A DNA stretch of 47,958 bases, taken from Anaerolineae bacterium. GTDB taxonomy: Bacteria > Chloroflexota > Anaerolineae > Aggregatilineales > Aggregatilineaceae. Under the pieces are notes generated by a model. The model saw only the letters and a list, made by a program, of their open reading frames with translations, did no database searches and was not told the origin of the DNA. The translations under genes were made by a program, and so were the position numbers. The stretch is taken from positions 1 to 47,958 of the forward strand of contig JAFGHR010000002.1 in assembly GCA_016930015.1 (NCBI GenBank). The letters run 5' to 3'. Position 1 is the stretch's first letter; each line of letters starts with the position of its first letter. Below, piece after piece: positions 32,154 to 41,226 of this stretch.

Positions 32154-33737
32154 CTAGTCGTCTGCCTGCGACTGGCACACGTCTGGCCAATTCATCCGGT
32201 ATACGGCCATATTACCGCCGCCAGCGTCCGGCGAATAGGGCGCATTAGTAATGAATAATGGAGCAGGGCCGAGGCGTGGATCATCAGGTAATGCCGGTAA
32301 TTGGTCCGGCAGCACCATAAGATAACGCACATCACGCTCACACATCAACACCATCAACGCTTCGTGATCAAGAATGATCGGTACAACTTCCGGACTGACC
32401 AACCCTGCTAAATCCAGAATCGGACGGGGCGCATAATATCCAAGTGCGCCGATATCGTGCACGGCTAACAAGTCATCCGGGGGCAGATTGTCGTTGATCC
32501 AGTGTGCGGTATCAACCATTTCAGTATTGATGATACGCACGTCCCTCGCATACGCCTGTGCCCCTATAACGGTAAACGCCGGGATGATGAGCAGCGCCGA
32601 AAGCGCAAGGCTTCGACTCAACACGCGTTGAACCGGGCGGCGGCGGGCTGTCTGCACGATGGTGAGTGTTCCCCCCACACCATATAACACAACCGGCGGC
32701 AGAATCGGGATCACGTAGCGGCCATGCTGGTAGTGGGCGGGCAGGCGCAGCGCGTACAACGACAGGTGAGCTATTGCCCACACAAACGGCAGCAGTAACA
32801 ACACATGCTGGCGCTGCCTGGAGCGGATCAACTTGCGCAGCGCTGCGACCAGCCCCGGCAGCAGCACAAGCTGCCCACCGGCTACCAGCGGGAGCACGAG
32901 CCGCCCATAACGTTCGAGCAGCGGCAGTTCGCGCAGGGGGGCGTTTTCCGCCTGTTTGGCCGATGACGTGCTGGGCAGCAGCGTATCATTCACGTGGTAA
33001 TTCATCAGCACGTAAGGTGCGACACCTATCACCCAACCCAGGGCCACACCGCCGCCCCACGCCGCATACTGCTGCCAGTTGTTTCCAAAACGTTCGCCAT
33101 ATGGCCACGCGATCAGCACCATGAGTCCGGCAAGCCCTACCAGCCCTGCCCCCTCTGGCCGTGTGAGCGTGAGCGCTGCGCCTGCCAGACCAACCACCAG
33201 CCCGCGCCGCAGCGTATCAGCGCGTGAGTCTTCCTGCTTAACATACAGTTCACGCCACACCAGGCCAAAAACAGTCAGAGAAAGCGTGCAAAACAACATC
33301 GTCTCCATGCCCGAAGCAGCGGCCCACTGCAAATGCCACAGCAGCACCAACGCCAGCCCGGTCCATAGACCCACACGCGCCATATCCGGGAAGAGAATCG
33401 TGCTCAGGCGTGCACCAATCCACCCCACCCCGGCCAGCGCCAGCACACCTAATCCAAACGTCCAGGCAAAAAACGGGATATCAAACACGTAACCGGCAGA
33501 CAGTAATACCGTATACAACGGCGAGGTGGATGCCATGCTTGATTCACCCGGCACAAACGCCCATTGGCCATCATGGGCAAGATTACGAGCATAAGTCTGG
33601 TGAATCCACGAATCATCCAGCGGGAAACCAACATCATACAGCCGCTCAGCCGCAATCACATAAACCAACACAGAACACAGCGCTACAATACCGATCAACA
33701 CATCCAACGAGTGAGCAGCCAGCCAGCGACGGATCAT
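32154..33737 (-). CDS. Polytopic membrane protein, GT-C glycosyltransferase-like
   Basis: 527 residues. After the first helix comes VGFPLDDSWIHQTYARNLAHDGQWAFVPGE, an outer loop with an acidic pair (D41, D42), the arrangement of GT-C transferases that use polyprenyl-linked sugars. TSPLYTVLL follows and about ten further helices run to residue 400. The C-terminal soluble part has DTAHWINDNLPPDDLLAVHDIGALGYYAPRPILDLAGLVSPEV and a final PYSPDAGGGNMAVYRMNW. Donor and acceptor are unknown. It is the last gene of a seven-gene minus-strand array, and its start overlaps the preceding stop by one base (TGATG). Confidence 0.75.
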   Translation of the reverse strand: MIRRWLAAHSLDVLIGIVALCSVLVYVIAAERLYDVGFPLDDSWIHQTYARNLAHDGQWAFVPGESSMASTSPLYTVLLSAGYVFDIPFFAWTFGLGVLALAGVGWIGARLSTILFPDMARVGLWTGLALVLLWHLQWAAASGMETMLFCTLSLTVFGLVWRELYVKQEDSRADTLRRGLVVGLAGAALTLTRPEGAGLVGLAGLMVLIAWPYGERFGNNWQQYAAWGGGVALGWVIGVAPYVLMNYHVNDTLLPSTSSAKQAENAPLRELPLLERYGRLVLPLVAGGQLVLLPGLVAALRKLIRSRQRQHVLLLLPFVWAIAHLSLYALRLPAHYQHGRYVIPILPPVVLYGVGGTLTIVQTARRRPVQRVLSRSLALSALLIIPAFTVIGAQAYARDVRIINTEMVDTAHWINDNLPPDDLLAVHDIGALGYYAPRPILDLAGLVSPEVVPIILDHEALMVLMCERDVRYLMVLPDQLPALPDDPRLGPAPLFITNAPYSPDAGGGNMAVYRMNWPDVCQSQADD

Positions 33738-35299
33738 CAGTCGGTTTCACCCTTCACAATCTCAAACACTAATCGATCGTCTGCCCGGTCGAGGGTATCC
33801 GTACCATGTACCTGGACTAACCGCAAAAACGGGAAATTCTCTGTGCCGAGAAACAAGCCGGAAAATGGCGCAGTGCGGTTGACATCCAAAACCAAGTGCG
33901 TAACGCCATATCGTTCGGCAATATCCGGCACTACGTCCGGTGACGCGTTGGGCACCACCACGCCCGCATACCCGGTAAAATAATACAGCGCCGCCGGATC
34001 ATTCACCATCAACACGGCATCCGGTGGCAGGTCACGTACAATCGCCGCGTAGTATTTGCCGCTGTCGTTCCAATCAGGCAGCCGTTGAGCCGTTATCCCC
34101 AGGCTGAGCACAGCCGCCAGCACGACTAACGCCCCGGCAAACACCTTTTGAGCCTGGACACGCCGCCAGCGCCGCCGTTTGGCCATCCAGGCGATACCCT
34201 CATCCAGGCCGATCACACCTGTTCCGGCCCAAAACGGCAGCAGCGCCGCCGCCGAATGAAATAATCCACCGCGATAACCGGGATAGGCAAAAATAACCGT
34301 CATGGCCAGATGCAACCCTAAAGCGTAGATGATCACGCCCAATACGAGCGGCACCCGCCGCCGCTGCCATAAACCCAGCAATACGAACGGACCCAATACA
34401 ACCCAGGTTTCGACCGCTACAAACGTTCCCAGGTTGTTGGCAAACGCCTCCCAGCGTGATTGCAGAATGTTAACCAATCCCCAATCGAAAAAATCCGCCG
34501 CGCTGGTCCCTGCCGGGTAATTCACCAATTCGTCATAACCACGCAGCCAGACGGTTTGTGTGCCGCCGGTCGGCAGCACAGAATCAATCTCATGCAAATT
34601 GCGCACGAACCAGGGCGTCATGACCATCAGGTAGGCGGCTGTTCCGACCACTGCTCCCATGACAGCCACGCGCCACGCATATAAGGGACGCGGCCACGCC
34701 GCCACCAGGACCAGGACCATCACAAACAACAGGCCATCGGCCCGCGTCAAATGCGCCAATCCGCACAAAACGCCGCCCAACGCAAACCAATACCAGCGCC
34801 CCGATTGGCGTCCCAGGCCAATACAAACCAACGCCAACGCCCCGACCAGCCCAAACAGGGCAAATGTATCGGTTGTGGTCCAAAACGGCGTGTAGAACCC
34901 GCTGAACAGCGCTAAAAGGCCAGCGGTCCAGGCGTGGCGCCGCGTCTGGCCCAAAGAGGCGCCCACCCATACCGCCACCACGACTAGCCCCGCGAAACAC
35001 AGCACCGATGGCACCTGGGCCGCACCAAAACTTGTACCTAACACCGCCATACTGCCGCCAGCGACAAGTGATTCCAACGGCATCCAGTAGGCATGACTCG
35101 GCCCTGGCAGGCTGTCCGGGGCACTGATATACGTCCACAGGTACGCATCGGTCAGGCCATCGCCCTGTGCCAGACGCTCACCGGCATTGTAATAATAATA
35201 AGCGTCGGTGTAACCGGGTTGGTCGATAACCAGCGCCAGCAATCCCCCCAACACCAGCGCCAGTGCGCCAAACGTAAAGTAAGTGCGAAGTCCCGGCAT
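33737..35299 (-). CDS. Polytopic membrane protein, GT-C glycosyltransferase-like
   Basis: 520 residues with an N-terminal helix, an outer loop (QPGYTDAYYYYNAGERLAQGDGL, then SHAYWMPLESLVAGGS) and some ten more helices. The first loop has an Asp in a TDAYYYY setting in place of a DE or DD pair. The C-terminal soluble part includes DWNDSGKYYAAIVRDLPPDAVLMVNDPAALYYFTGY and ends VHGTDTLDRADDRLVFEIV. Typical GT-C-like topology with a periplasmic/extracytoplasmic C-terminal domain; substrate unknown. It overlaps both neighbours by one base (TAATG upstream, TGATG downstream), which points to translational coupling. Confidence 0.7.
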   Translation of the reverse strand: MPGLRTYFTFGALALVLGGLLALVIDQPGYTDAYYYYNAGERLAQGDGLTDAYLWTYISAPDSLPGPSHAYWMPLESLVAGGSMAVLGTSFGAAQVPSVLCFAGLVVVAVWVGASLGQTRRHAWTAGLLALFSGFYTPFWTTTDTFALFGLVGALALVCIGLGRQSGRWYWFALGGVLCGLAHLTRADGLLFVMVLVLVAAWPRPLYAWRVAVMGAVVGTAAYLMVMTPWFVRNLHEIDSVLPTGGTQTVWLRGYDELVNYPAGTSAADFFDWGLVNILQSRWEAFANNLGTFVAVETWVVLGPFVLLGLWQRRRVPLVLGVIIYALGLHLAMTVIFAYPGYRGGLFHSAAALLPFWAGTGVIGLDEGIAWMAKRRRWRRVQAQKVFAGALVVLAAVLSLGITAQRLPDWNDSGKYYAAIVRDLPPDAVLMVNDPAALYYFTGYAGVVVPNASPDVVPDIAERYGVTHLVLDVNRTAPFSGLFLGTENFPFLRLVQVHGTDTLDRADDRLVFEIVKGETD

Positions 35300-36831
35300 T
35301 AATCGCCCGCCCCCAGGAATTCGCTGCCGGTATCCACGAGAAACACTTTCACGCCAGCGAAATTCTTTTGCAGCATGATCTGGTCACGATGCGCGTTTAA
35401 CCAGTTGGGCATCATGGAACTGCTGTCCTCAAACGGATCAAAATCGGGCATTATGCCCTGCCGGTGCCCATCGTCGATTGGATTACGGTAAACAGCCCAA
35501 ACCCGGCGCACAGGTGCATCATACACGATGGCAGACTGTTCATTTTTTTCTACACCATCAAACAACCACGCAAAATCGTGTTTGCTGTCGCTGTCGAGAT
35601 AATAAAACAAGGCCATCAGCTCTTGCGGACTCTCGACGAGCAGTCCATCGTCCGACTGGCGAGCACCTTCAATGGTCTGCGCCGCAGCGCGCCAGTTTTC
35701 CCGCTCATCAAAACCACGCTCAAACATGACCACTGTAACGACCAGTGGAACGATAATCACCGCCAGGGCCAGCGCAAGCGCAGCCGTCCGGTTCGTTACA
35801 TGCTGCCAGCCGTGAAGCATCAGAAAAAGAACGGCGGGCAAGAATACAATAAAATAACGGTCAACGTATGCCGGTTTCCAGAATATGGATAACAGGAACG
35901 TAACGAGCAAAGGGGCGGCTAACAACCAGAACCAGTAAAATCCCACCCGGTCAGACCGGCGAGACCGAACAGTGTACACAATGCCCATACCTAAACTGAT
36001 CCCGGCGGCTATCAAGCCAGGGACAATAGTCCAGGGTAATGAGCCATCGTAACCAACAGTCATATTCCACAATGTGATGCCGATATCGTCCAGCCCTGGC
36101 CGCGGAATCCATCCAATGCCAACCGCAACGACATCACGACGCATCATAACGATCAGCCAGACCAACAGCGGAATGCCAGCGACGACCTGCGATACAATCC
36201 ACCGCCGGAAAAAACCGCGATACCCCCGCACGATGAACGCAAACAACACGTACTGGGCAAGGGGAAGCATGATCCCAAAATAATGCGTCATGTATAGCGC
36301 CATATTGGCGAGCGTGAACCCCGCCCAATTGAGGCGCGAGCGGTTACCCTTGAGCAGTTCAAGGAAAAAGTACGACGACAGCAGCGCCAGCAAAAACAGC
36401 AGCGCGTAGGGCCGCGCCGTGCGCGAATACCAGACATGCAGCGGGTTGACGGCTGTCAGGGCGCCGATTCCCAGCGCCAGATCATAGTTGCCATACAACC
36501 GGACGGCGACCCCTATCACCAGCGCGATTCCGATCAATCCTTCCAGCGCCGAGGGCAGGCGCAGCATGGTTTCTGATCCAACCGGAAACAGGCGCATCAA
36601 CAGGTAGTGAAGTGGCACATGTAAACCGATCTCTTGCAGCAAATTAACAAAATCGCCCAACGATGCTTTGATCCACAAATCGGAGTAAAACTCGTCAGTC
36701 CAAAGGCTGGCTCTACCGAGGTTCCACACACGAAGCGCAAACCCAACGACCAGCACCAGGCACGTGCCCGCCAGGTAATAACGCGGCGGCCTCGACATGA
36801 CTCGAATGGTGTGTGTACGCTGAAAACTCAT
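35299..36831 (-). CDS. GT-C/GT39-like membrane glycosyltransferase, copy A of a tandem pair
   Basis: 510 residues. The first outer loop GRASLWTDEFYSDLWIKASLGDF carries the DE pair of the PMT/GT39-type transferases, followed by HVPLHYLLMRLFPVGSETMLRLPSALEGLIGIA and NPLHVWYSRTARPYALLFLLALLSSYFFL, also typical. About nine to eleven helices. The C-terminal soluble part has VWAVYRNPIDDGHRQGIMPDFDPF. It is closely related over its whole length to the adjacent upstream gene (36828-38348), so the two arose by tandem duplication. Its ATG overlaps the upstream TGA by four bases. Expected role: transfer of a sugar from a polyprenyl phosphate carrier to an extracytoplasmic acceptor. Confidence 0.8.
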   Translation of the reverse strand: MSFQRTHTIRVMSRPPRYYLAGTCLVLVVGFALRVWNLGRASLWTDEFYSDLWIKASLGDFVNLLQEIGLHVPLHYLLMRLFPVGSETMLRLPSALEGLIGIALVIGVAVRLYGNYDLALGIGALTAVNPLHVWYSRTARPYALLFLLALLSSYFFLELLKGNRSRLNWAGFTLANMALYMTHYFGIMLPLAQYVLFAFIVRGYRGFFRRWIVSQVVAGIPLLVWLIVMMRRDVVAVGIGWIPRPGLDDIGITLWNMTVGYDGSLPWTIVPGLIAAGISLGMGIVYTVRSRRSDRVGFYWFWLLAAPLLVTFLLSIFWKPAYVDRYFIVFLPAVLFLMLHGWQHVTNRTAALALALAVIIVPLVVTVVMFERGFDERENWRAAAQTIEGARQSDDGLLVESPQELMALFYYLDSDSKHDFAWLFDGVEKNEQSAIVYDAPVRRVWAVYRNPIDDGHRQGIMPDFDPFEDSSSMMPNWLNAHRDQIMLQKNFAGVKVFLVDTGSEFLGAGD

Positions 36832-38348
36832 GGCGCCACCTCACTGGTTACAGGTTCCCCGGATACATCAACCAGGAACAACGTTACCCCATTGAACGCG
36901 TATTGTTCCAAAATTCGATCGCGCCGTTCGTCCAACCAGTGTGAAATCGGTGTATCACGCGGGTCAAATGGATCGAAGTCCGGCATCACGCCTTCGCGGT
37001 GAATGTCGTCGATAGGATTCCGGTACACCGTCCACATACGGGTAACCGGCTCCTGTGGCTCCTGCAAAACCGGTGCGCCGGTCGTCCCGGCATCGGGCAC
37101 ACCGAACAGGCGCGTATGGTTCAAAATCGCGCGATCATCGTAATATAACAAAAACGCCGCCAGCGAAATCTGGGTATCCATCAACACGCCATCACCCGGT
37201 TGGTGCTCCTGCCGGATGGTATCAGCCATGTCACGCCAGGCTTCACGCTCGAATGTTCCTTGATCAAACGCCGTCCACACCGCCGCCGCGCCAGCGAGTA
37301 CAACGATCACGGCGGCCAGTTGTCCCAGTTGGTGCGGCAAACGCTGCCATCCCGTGAGCACCAGCAGCAGCAGCGCCGGAAGCAAGATCATAAAATAACG
37401 ATCGACGTACAGCGGGCGAACAAAAACGGAAAACACGAATACCAGCCCGACTGGTATGATCATCAACCAGAGCCAGTAAAAACTGACCAGATTCTTCTGA
37501 TGTTCACGCAGCGCGCCAGCCAGACCGGGCACCAGCCCAACACCCACCGCGATCAACCCAGCCACGGCATACCAGCGTGTCACGCCCTCGTAATCAACCG
37601 TCATGTTCCAAACGGTCAGGAAGACATCACCGATACCGGGGCGGGGAATCCAGGAAATGTACACAGCGAGCGATTCCTGCTGTGCCAGGGAAACGATCCA
37701 CAACACGAACGGCAGTCCCGCGATCACCTGCGCGATAAGCCACTGCCGGAACACGCGGCGCTTACGTTTTAGCACAAACGCAAACAGGATATATTGAGCC
37801 ACCGGCAGCAAAACAGCGAAATAATGAGTCATGTAGGCGGCGGCGCTGCTCAGCGTAAACGCAAACCAGGTCTTGCGCGACCGTTCACCCTGCACCAGTT
37901 GTAGAAAAAACAGCGACGCCAGCGCCGCAAAAACGAACAGCAGCGCATACGTGCGCGCCATGCGCGAATACCAGATGTGATAGGGATTAAACGCCAGCAG
38001 CGCACCGGCCACCAGCGCCAGCCGTTGATTCCCGTACACGCGCTGAACCAGGCCGATCATGACGGCGATCCCTAACAGCCCCTCCAGCGCCGACGGGAAA
38101 CGCAGCATCATTACTGAGCCAACCGGAAACAGGCGCATCAACAGGTAATGCAGGGGAACATGTACACCGTCTTCCTGCAACATGTGCATAAAATCATCGA
38201 ATGACGCCTTCATCCATAAATCGGAATAGACCTCATCCGCCCATAAGCTTGTTTCGCCCAAATGCCACATCCGCAGGCCGAACCCGGCCAGCAGGATCAC
38301 AACTACCGTCCACCAGAAATAACCAGGGCGCGATCGTTTTGTTTCCAT
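36828..38348 (-). CDS. GT-C/GT39-like membrane glycosyltransferase, copy B of a tandem pair
   Basis: 506 residues. The N-terminal helix is followed by GETSLWADEVYSDLWMKASFDDFMHML, the acidic DE loop, then HVPLHYLLMRLFPVGSVMMLRFPSALEGLLGIAVM and NPYHIWYSRMARTYALLFVFAALASLFFL. Multiple helices follow, with PRPGIGDVFLTVWNMTVDYEG in an outer loop. The C-terminal part contains MWTVYRNPIDDIHREGVMPDFDPF and VTLFLVD. Matching segments in the next gene downstream show they are duplicates. It starts nine bases after the stop of the gene above it and its stop overlaps copy A. Role as for copy A; the donor may have diverged. Confidence 0.8.
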   Translation of the reverse strand: METKRSRPGYFWWTVVVILLAGFGLRMWHLGETSLWADEVYSDLWMKASFDDFMHMLQEDGVHVPLHYLLMRLFPVGSVMMLRFPSALEGLLGIAVMIGLVQRVYGNQRLALVAGALLAFNPYHIWYSRMARTYALLFVFAALASLFFLQLVQGERSRKTWFAFTLSSAAAYMTHYFAVLLPVAQYILFAFVLKRKRRVFRQWLIAQVIAGLPFVLWIVSLAQQESLAVYISWIPRPGIGDVFLTVWNMTVDYEGVTRWYAVAGLIAVGVGLVPGLAGALREHQKNLVSFYWLWLMIIPVGLVFVFSVFVRPLYVDRYFMILLPALLLLVLTGWQRLPHQLGQLAAVIVVLAGAAAVWTAFDQGTFEREAWRDMADTIRQEHQPGDGVLMDTQISLAAFLLYYDDRAILNHTRLFGVPDAGTTGAPVLQEPQEPVTRMWTVYRNPIDDIHREGVMPDFDPFDPRDTPISHWLDERRDRILEQYAFNGVTLFLVDVSGEPVTSEVAP

Positions 38349-38357
38349 CCAGACCGA

Positions 38358-39938
38358 TCACCTTTCATCCTGGTTACAGGTCGCCCGCAGCGCATCGGGA
38401 TCGGGATCAACGAACAAATACACGTCCAGGTCGTTGAACGATTCAAGGCACTGTTCGTGATAATGTGACCGCAGCCAGCTTAACGTGTCGTAACGCGCAT
38501 TGGCGGGATCGTCGTCAACCTGATCAGCCATTTCATCCTCGAACTGCTCAAACGCCACGTACCATACACGCGGCGCACCACCCGCCGCCGCAGCCGGACA
38601 CGCATCCGCCAGCAAACCCAGCGATTCCTGTGTTGGGCGCGACAGCGTATCCGAACCTGAACCGGGAATATCACGCACAAAGCGCTGGGGTAGATCACGA
38701 TCATAATATATCATCGGCAGCGCGGTGATCTTGTTGCCGTGTACGATCATGTCACCGACTGCCGCGTTGGCATCCAGGTAATCGACCGCGTCGTCAAAGG
38801 GCGGCGTCGGGAACGTGTCCCAGGTGTAATGGGTGACCAGTCCAAAACCCATCACGACAACCCACGCGGCCACCAATATCCCTACGATCAAACGAGGCAT
38901 GCCGCCGCGTACAAACAGCCAGGCCAGCCCGGCATAAAACATCACAGCGGAGGGCAGCAGCGCGCGCGGCAAAAACACCGGCTGGAACAGGTACGAGGCC
39001 ACCCACATAAACACCATCGGCATGAAAGCTAACCACAGCGTCCAACCGACTGCCTGGCGATCGTTTTGTTCTGACCGATCGGAACGCAGCACAAAATAGG
39101 CGCGATACAACACAAAAAACGTCAGTATCGCCGCAAGCAAAAATGTGGGCACCCACCACGCCGCCGAGAAATCCAGGTTTACCGATATAAATGAGCGCAG
39201 CGTCAGCCAGAAATGCAGTATGTTCGGTTTTTGCACCCAGAACTGTTTCAGCTTGCCGAGTTGATCCGGCAGGTAGCGCAGCCAGGGCAAGTACAACAGC
39301 AGCGCCAGCACAGCCGCGAATGTCGTTTGCAGCAGCCGTCGGCGATCACGCGCCAGCACGGGCAGCAGTGCCACAGCGAATAAATAAAAAACGGCGAGCT
39401 GCTGCACATACATCGCCGCTGCCGCCAGCACACCAAACGCGATCCAGTATACGGGCTGGCCGCGATGCCATGCCCGCCCATAGGCCCATGTCGCCAGCAT
39501 CAGCACCAGCCCCAGCAGGGCATACATGCGGGTTTCTTGCGAATACTGCACGTGAAACGGCGCGACAGCGCATATAAACGCGGCAGCAAGCGCTGTCGAT
39601 TCGTCGAACCAGTCACGCACAAGCGCATACACCACAGCCACCGTCGCCACACCGGCCAGCACGCTAAACAGGCGTACAGCCGCCGGATCACGCCCCAGCC
39701 CATCGATCCATACGTTCAGCGCGAAGTAGTACAGCAGCGGGTGTTCCTCGGCGGCAGCGCCATCGACGGTGGTGATCGTGCCGTCGATCATGGCATCCCA
39801 GCCGGTTTCGGCAAACAGCACAGCGAACGCTTCGTCATACCACAACGTGCGAACGCCTAGATTGATCAGCCGCAATCCCAGCGCCAGCAACAGGATCGCC
39901 GCCAATCGCCACGCGGTGCGCCGCTCAGGTTTCGTCAT
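38358..39938 (-). CDS. GT39/PMT-like membrane glycosyltransferase
   Basis: 526 residues. The first outer loop is GVRTLWYDEAFAVLFAETGWDAMI with a DE pair, then EEHPLLYYFALNVWIDGLGRDPAAVRLFSVLAGVATVAVVYAL and APFHVQYSQETRMYALLGLVLMLATW, the usual order in this family (HPLLYY, R, and a QE(T/S)RMY segment). Around ten to eleven helices. The C-terminal soluble part includes FDDAVDYLDANAAVGDMIVHGNKITALPMIYYDRDLPQRFV. It probably transfers a sugar from a polyprenyl phosphate to an extracytoplasmic acceptor. Its start lies 14 bases inside the end of the upstream gene, a sign of translational coupling. Confidence 0.85.
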   Translation of the reverse strand: MTKPERRTAWRLAAILLLALGLRLINLGVRTLWYDEAFAVLFAETGWDAMIDGTITTVDGAAAEEHPLLYYFALNVWIDGLGRDPAAVRLFSVLAGVATVAVVYALVRDWFDESTALAAAFICAVAPFHVQYSQETRMYALLGLVLMLATWAYGRAWHRGQPVYWIAFGVLAAAAMYVQQLAVFYLFAVALLPVLARDRRRLLQTTFAAVLALLLYLPWLRYLPDQLGKLKQFWVQKPNILHFWLTLRSFISVNLDFSAAWWVPTFLLAAILTFFVLYRAYFVLRSDRSEQNDRQAVGWTLWLAFMPMVFMWVASYLFQPVFLPRALLPSAVMFYAGLAWLFVRGGMPRLIVGILVAAWVVVMGFGLVTHYTWDTFPTPPFDDAVDYLDANAAVGDMIVHGNKITALPMIYYDRDLPQRFVRDIPGSGSDTLSRPTQESLGLLADACPAAAAGGAPRVWYVAFEQFEDEMADQVDDDPANARYDTLSWLRSHYHEQCLESFNDLDVYLFVDPDPDALRATCNQDER

Positions 39939-41226
39939 GAGCCACCCCGCGCGTCAGCCGTTGGAACAATGCCGCTGTTAACCCAGCCAGGATCAGGGTC
40001 CGGAGCGTGATCGTCAGGACATACGGCATCACCAGCGCGCCGGTGATCTCGCCGCCAGCGTCCGCCGTCCGCATGAACAAGGCGGGATACTCGACAAAAC
40101 TGACCAGTCCGAGCACAAGACACACCAGCACCCCGTCACGAGTGGGGAAATTCAACAAAATCAGCGGGGTCAGCGTTAATATCCACTGCGGACTCCAACC
40201 CTGCGCCCACAAGAAGAACAACACCAGCGTCACCGTAAAAAACGCCAGAACGCCGCGATCATCCTGGCGCAGCCGCCGCGTAAAAATGTACAGGCCCAGT
40301 CCGGCGAACGGAATCAGGCGCAGCCACCAGGGGATCACCGGCTCATTGCCGTAGGGTTCGAACGCGTTGTCGGCGTCGAATCGGGTTTCGGGGCCGGTAA
40401 AACTGCCGGTGCGCATGTTGCCATCAACCAGCGCCCAGACACTCTGGTAAGATGCCTTGTTGAACTGGGCCAATAATGACGCGGTTGCCATACGCCCGCC
40501 CCAGGCGACCAGTCCCGCCAACACCAGGACCACGATCACCAGCGTGATCAGCGTATATTCCAGCGCCCGCCGCCGTTCATAAAAACGCCACACAGTCGGC
40601 AGGATCAACACCGGTGTGTATTTGGTGAGCGTGCCCAGCACCGTCAGCCCGGCAGAACGCCGGTCGCGTCCTTCCAATAACGCGGCCAGCGCCAGCAGCA
40701 TCAAGAACACAACCATCGTTTCGAATGTCCACCAGGGGAAAATGAGCGGCGCGGCCAGCACAGCATAAATCCACGGCAGGGCCATAGCTACCCGTTCACC
40801 GTGCAATCGCCGCGCCAGACGACGCAGCAGCAGCAGGTTACCCACATCGAACACCAGCATGATCAAACCGAGCGCTGTTGCCCAGCCGGTAAAATCCACC
40901 TCGCCGCGTGTTTTCATCACGCTGTACACGCCTGAAAACAGCGTGATCCATACCGGCGGGAACTCGTGCCAGAAATCACGGTAGGGCAGGTCACCATCAC
41001 CGACCAGTTCGGCAAACTGGTAGTAGTAGCGCAGGTCGCCAAAATGACTCATGCCGCGTTCGATTGTCGTGGGGTCGCCGTTTTCTTCGAACAGGTCAAA
41101 GACGTAGGGCTGGTAAACGATGGCCATCGTCAGGCGAAAACCGATGAACAAATACAGCAGCAGGCGAAAATCGGCCAGCAGACCGGCGGCGGCCAGTGAT
41201 TCACGGCGCGGGGCGGATTGGCTCAT
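39925..41226 (-). CDS. GT87-like membrane glycosyltransferase
   Basis: 433 residues. Characteristic segment FGDLRYYYQFAELVGDGDLPYRDFWHEFPPVWITLFSGVYSV near residue 70-100: YRDFxxEFPP is typical of the GT87/alpha-mannosyltransferase-like GT-C group. LLEGRDRRSAGLTVLGTLTKYTPVLILPTVWRF, with the conserved LxxxTKxxPxLxLP segment, follows, and WAQGWSPQWILTLTPLILL is also family-like. Eight to ten helices are expected. It lacks the long soluble C-terminal part of its neighbours. Its ATG overlaps the stop of the gene above by four bases and its end overlaps the start of the next gene by 14 bases. Confidence 0.8.
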   Translation of the reverse strand: MSQSAPRRESLAAAGLLADFRLLLYLFIGFRLTMAIVYQPYVFDLFEENGDPTTIERGMSHFGDLRYYYQFAELVGDGDLPYRDFWHEFPPVWITLFSGVYSVMKTRGEVDFTGWATALGLIMLVFDVGNLLLLRRLARRLHGERVAMALPWIYAVLAAPLIFPWWTFETMVVFLMLLALAALLEGRDRRSAGLTVLGTLTKYTPVLILPTVWRFYERRRALEYTLITLVIVVLVLAGLVAWGGRMATASLLAQFNKASYQSVWALVDGNMRTGSFTGPETRFDADNAFEPYGNEPVIPWWLRLIPFAGLGLYIFTRRLRQDDRGVLAFFTVTLVLFFLWAQGWSPQWILTLTPLILLNFPTRDGVLVCLVLGLVSFVEYPALFMRTADAGGEITGALVMPYVLTITLRTLILAGLTAALFQRLTRGVAHDET

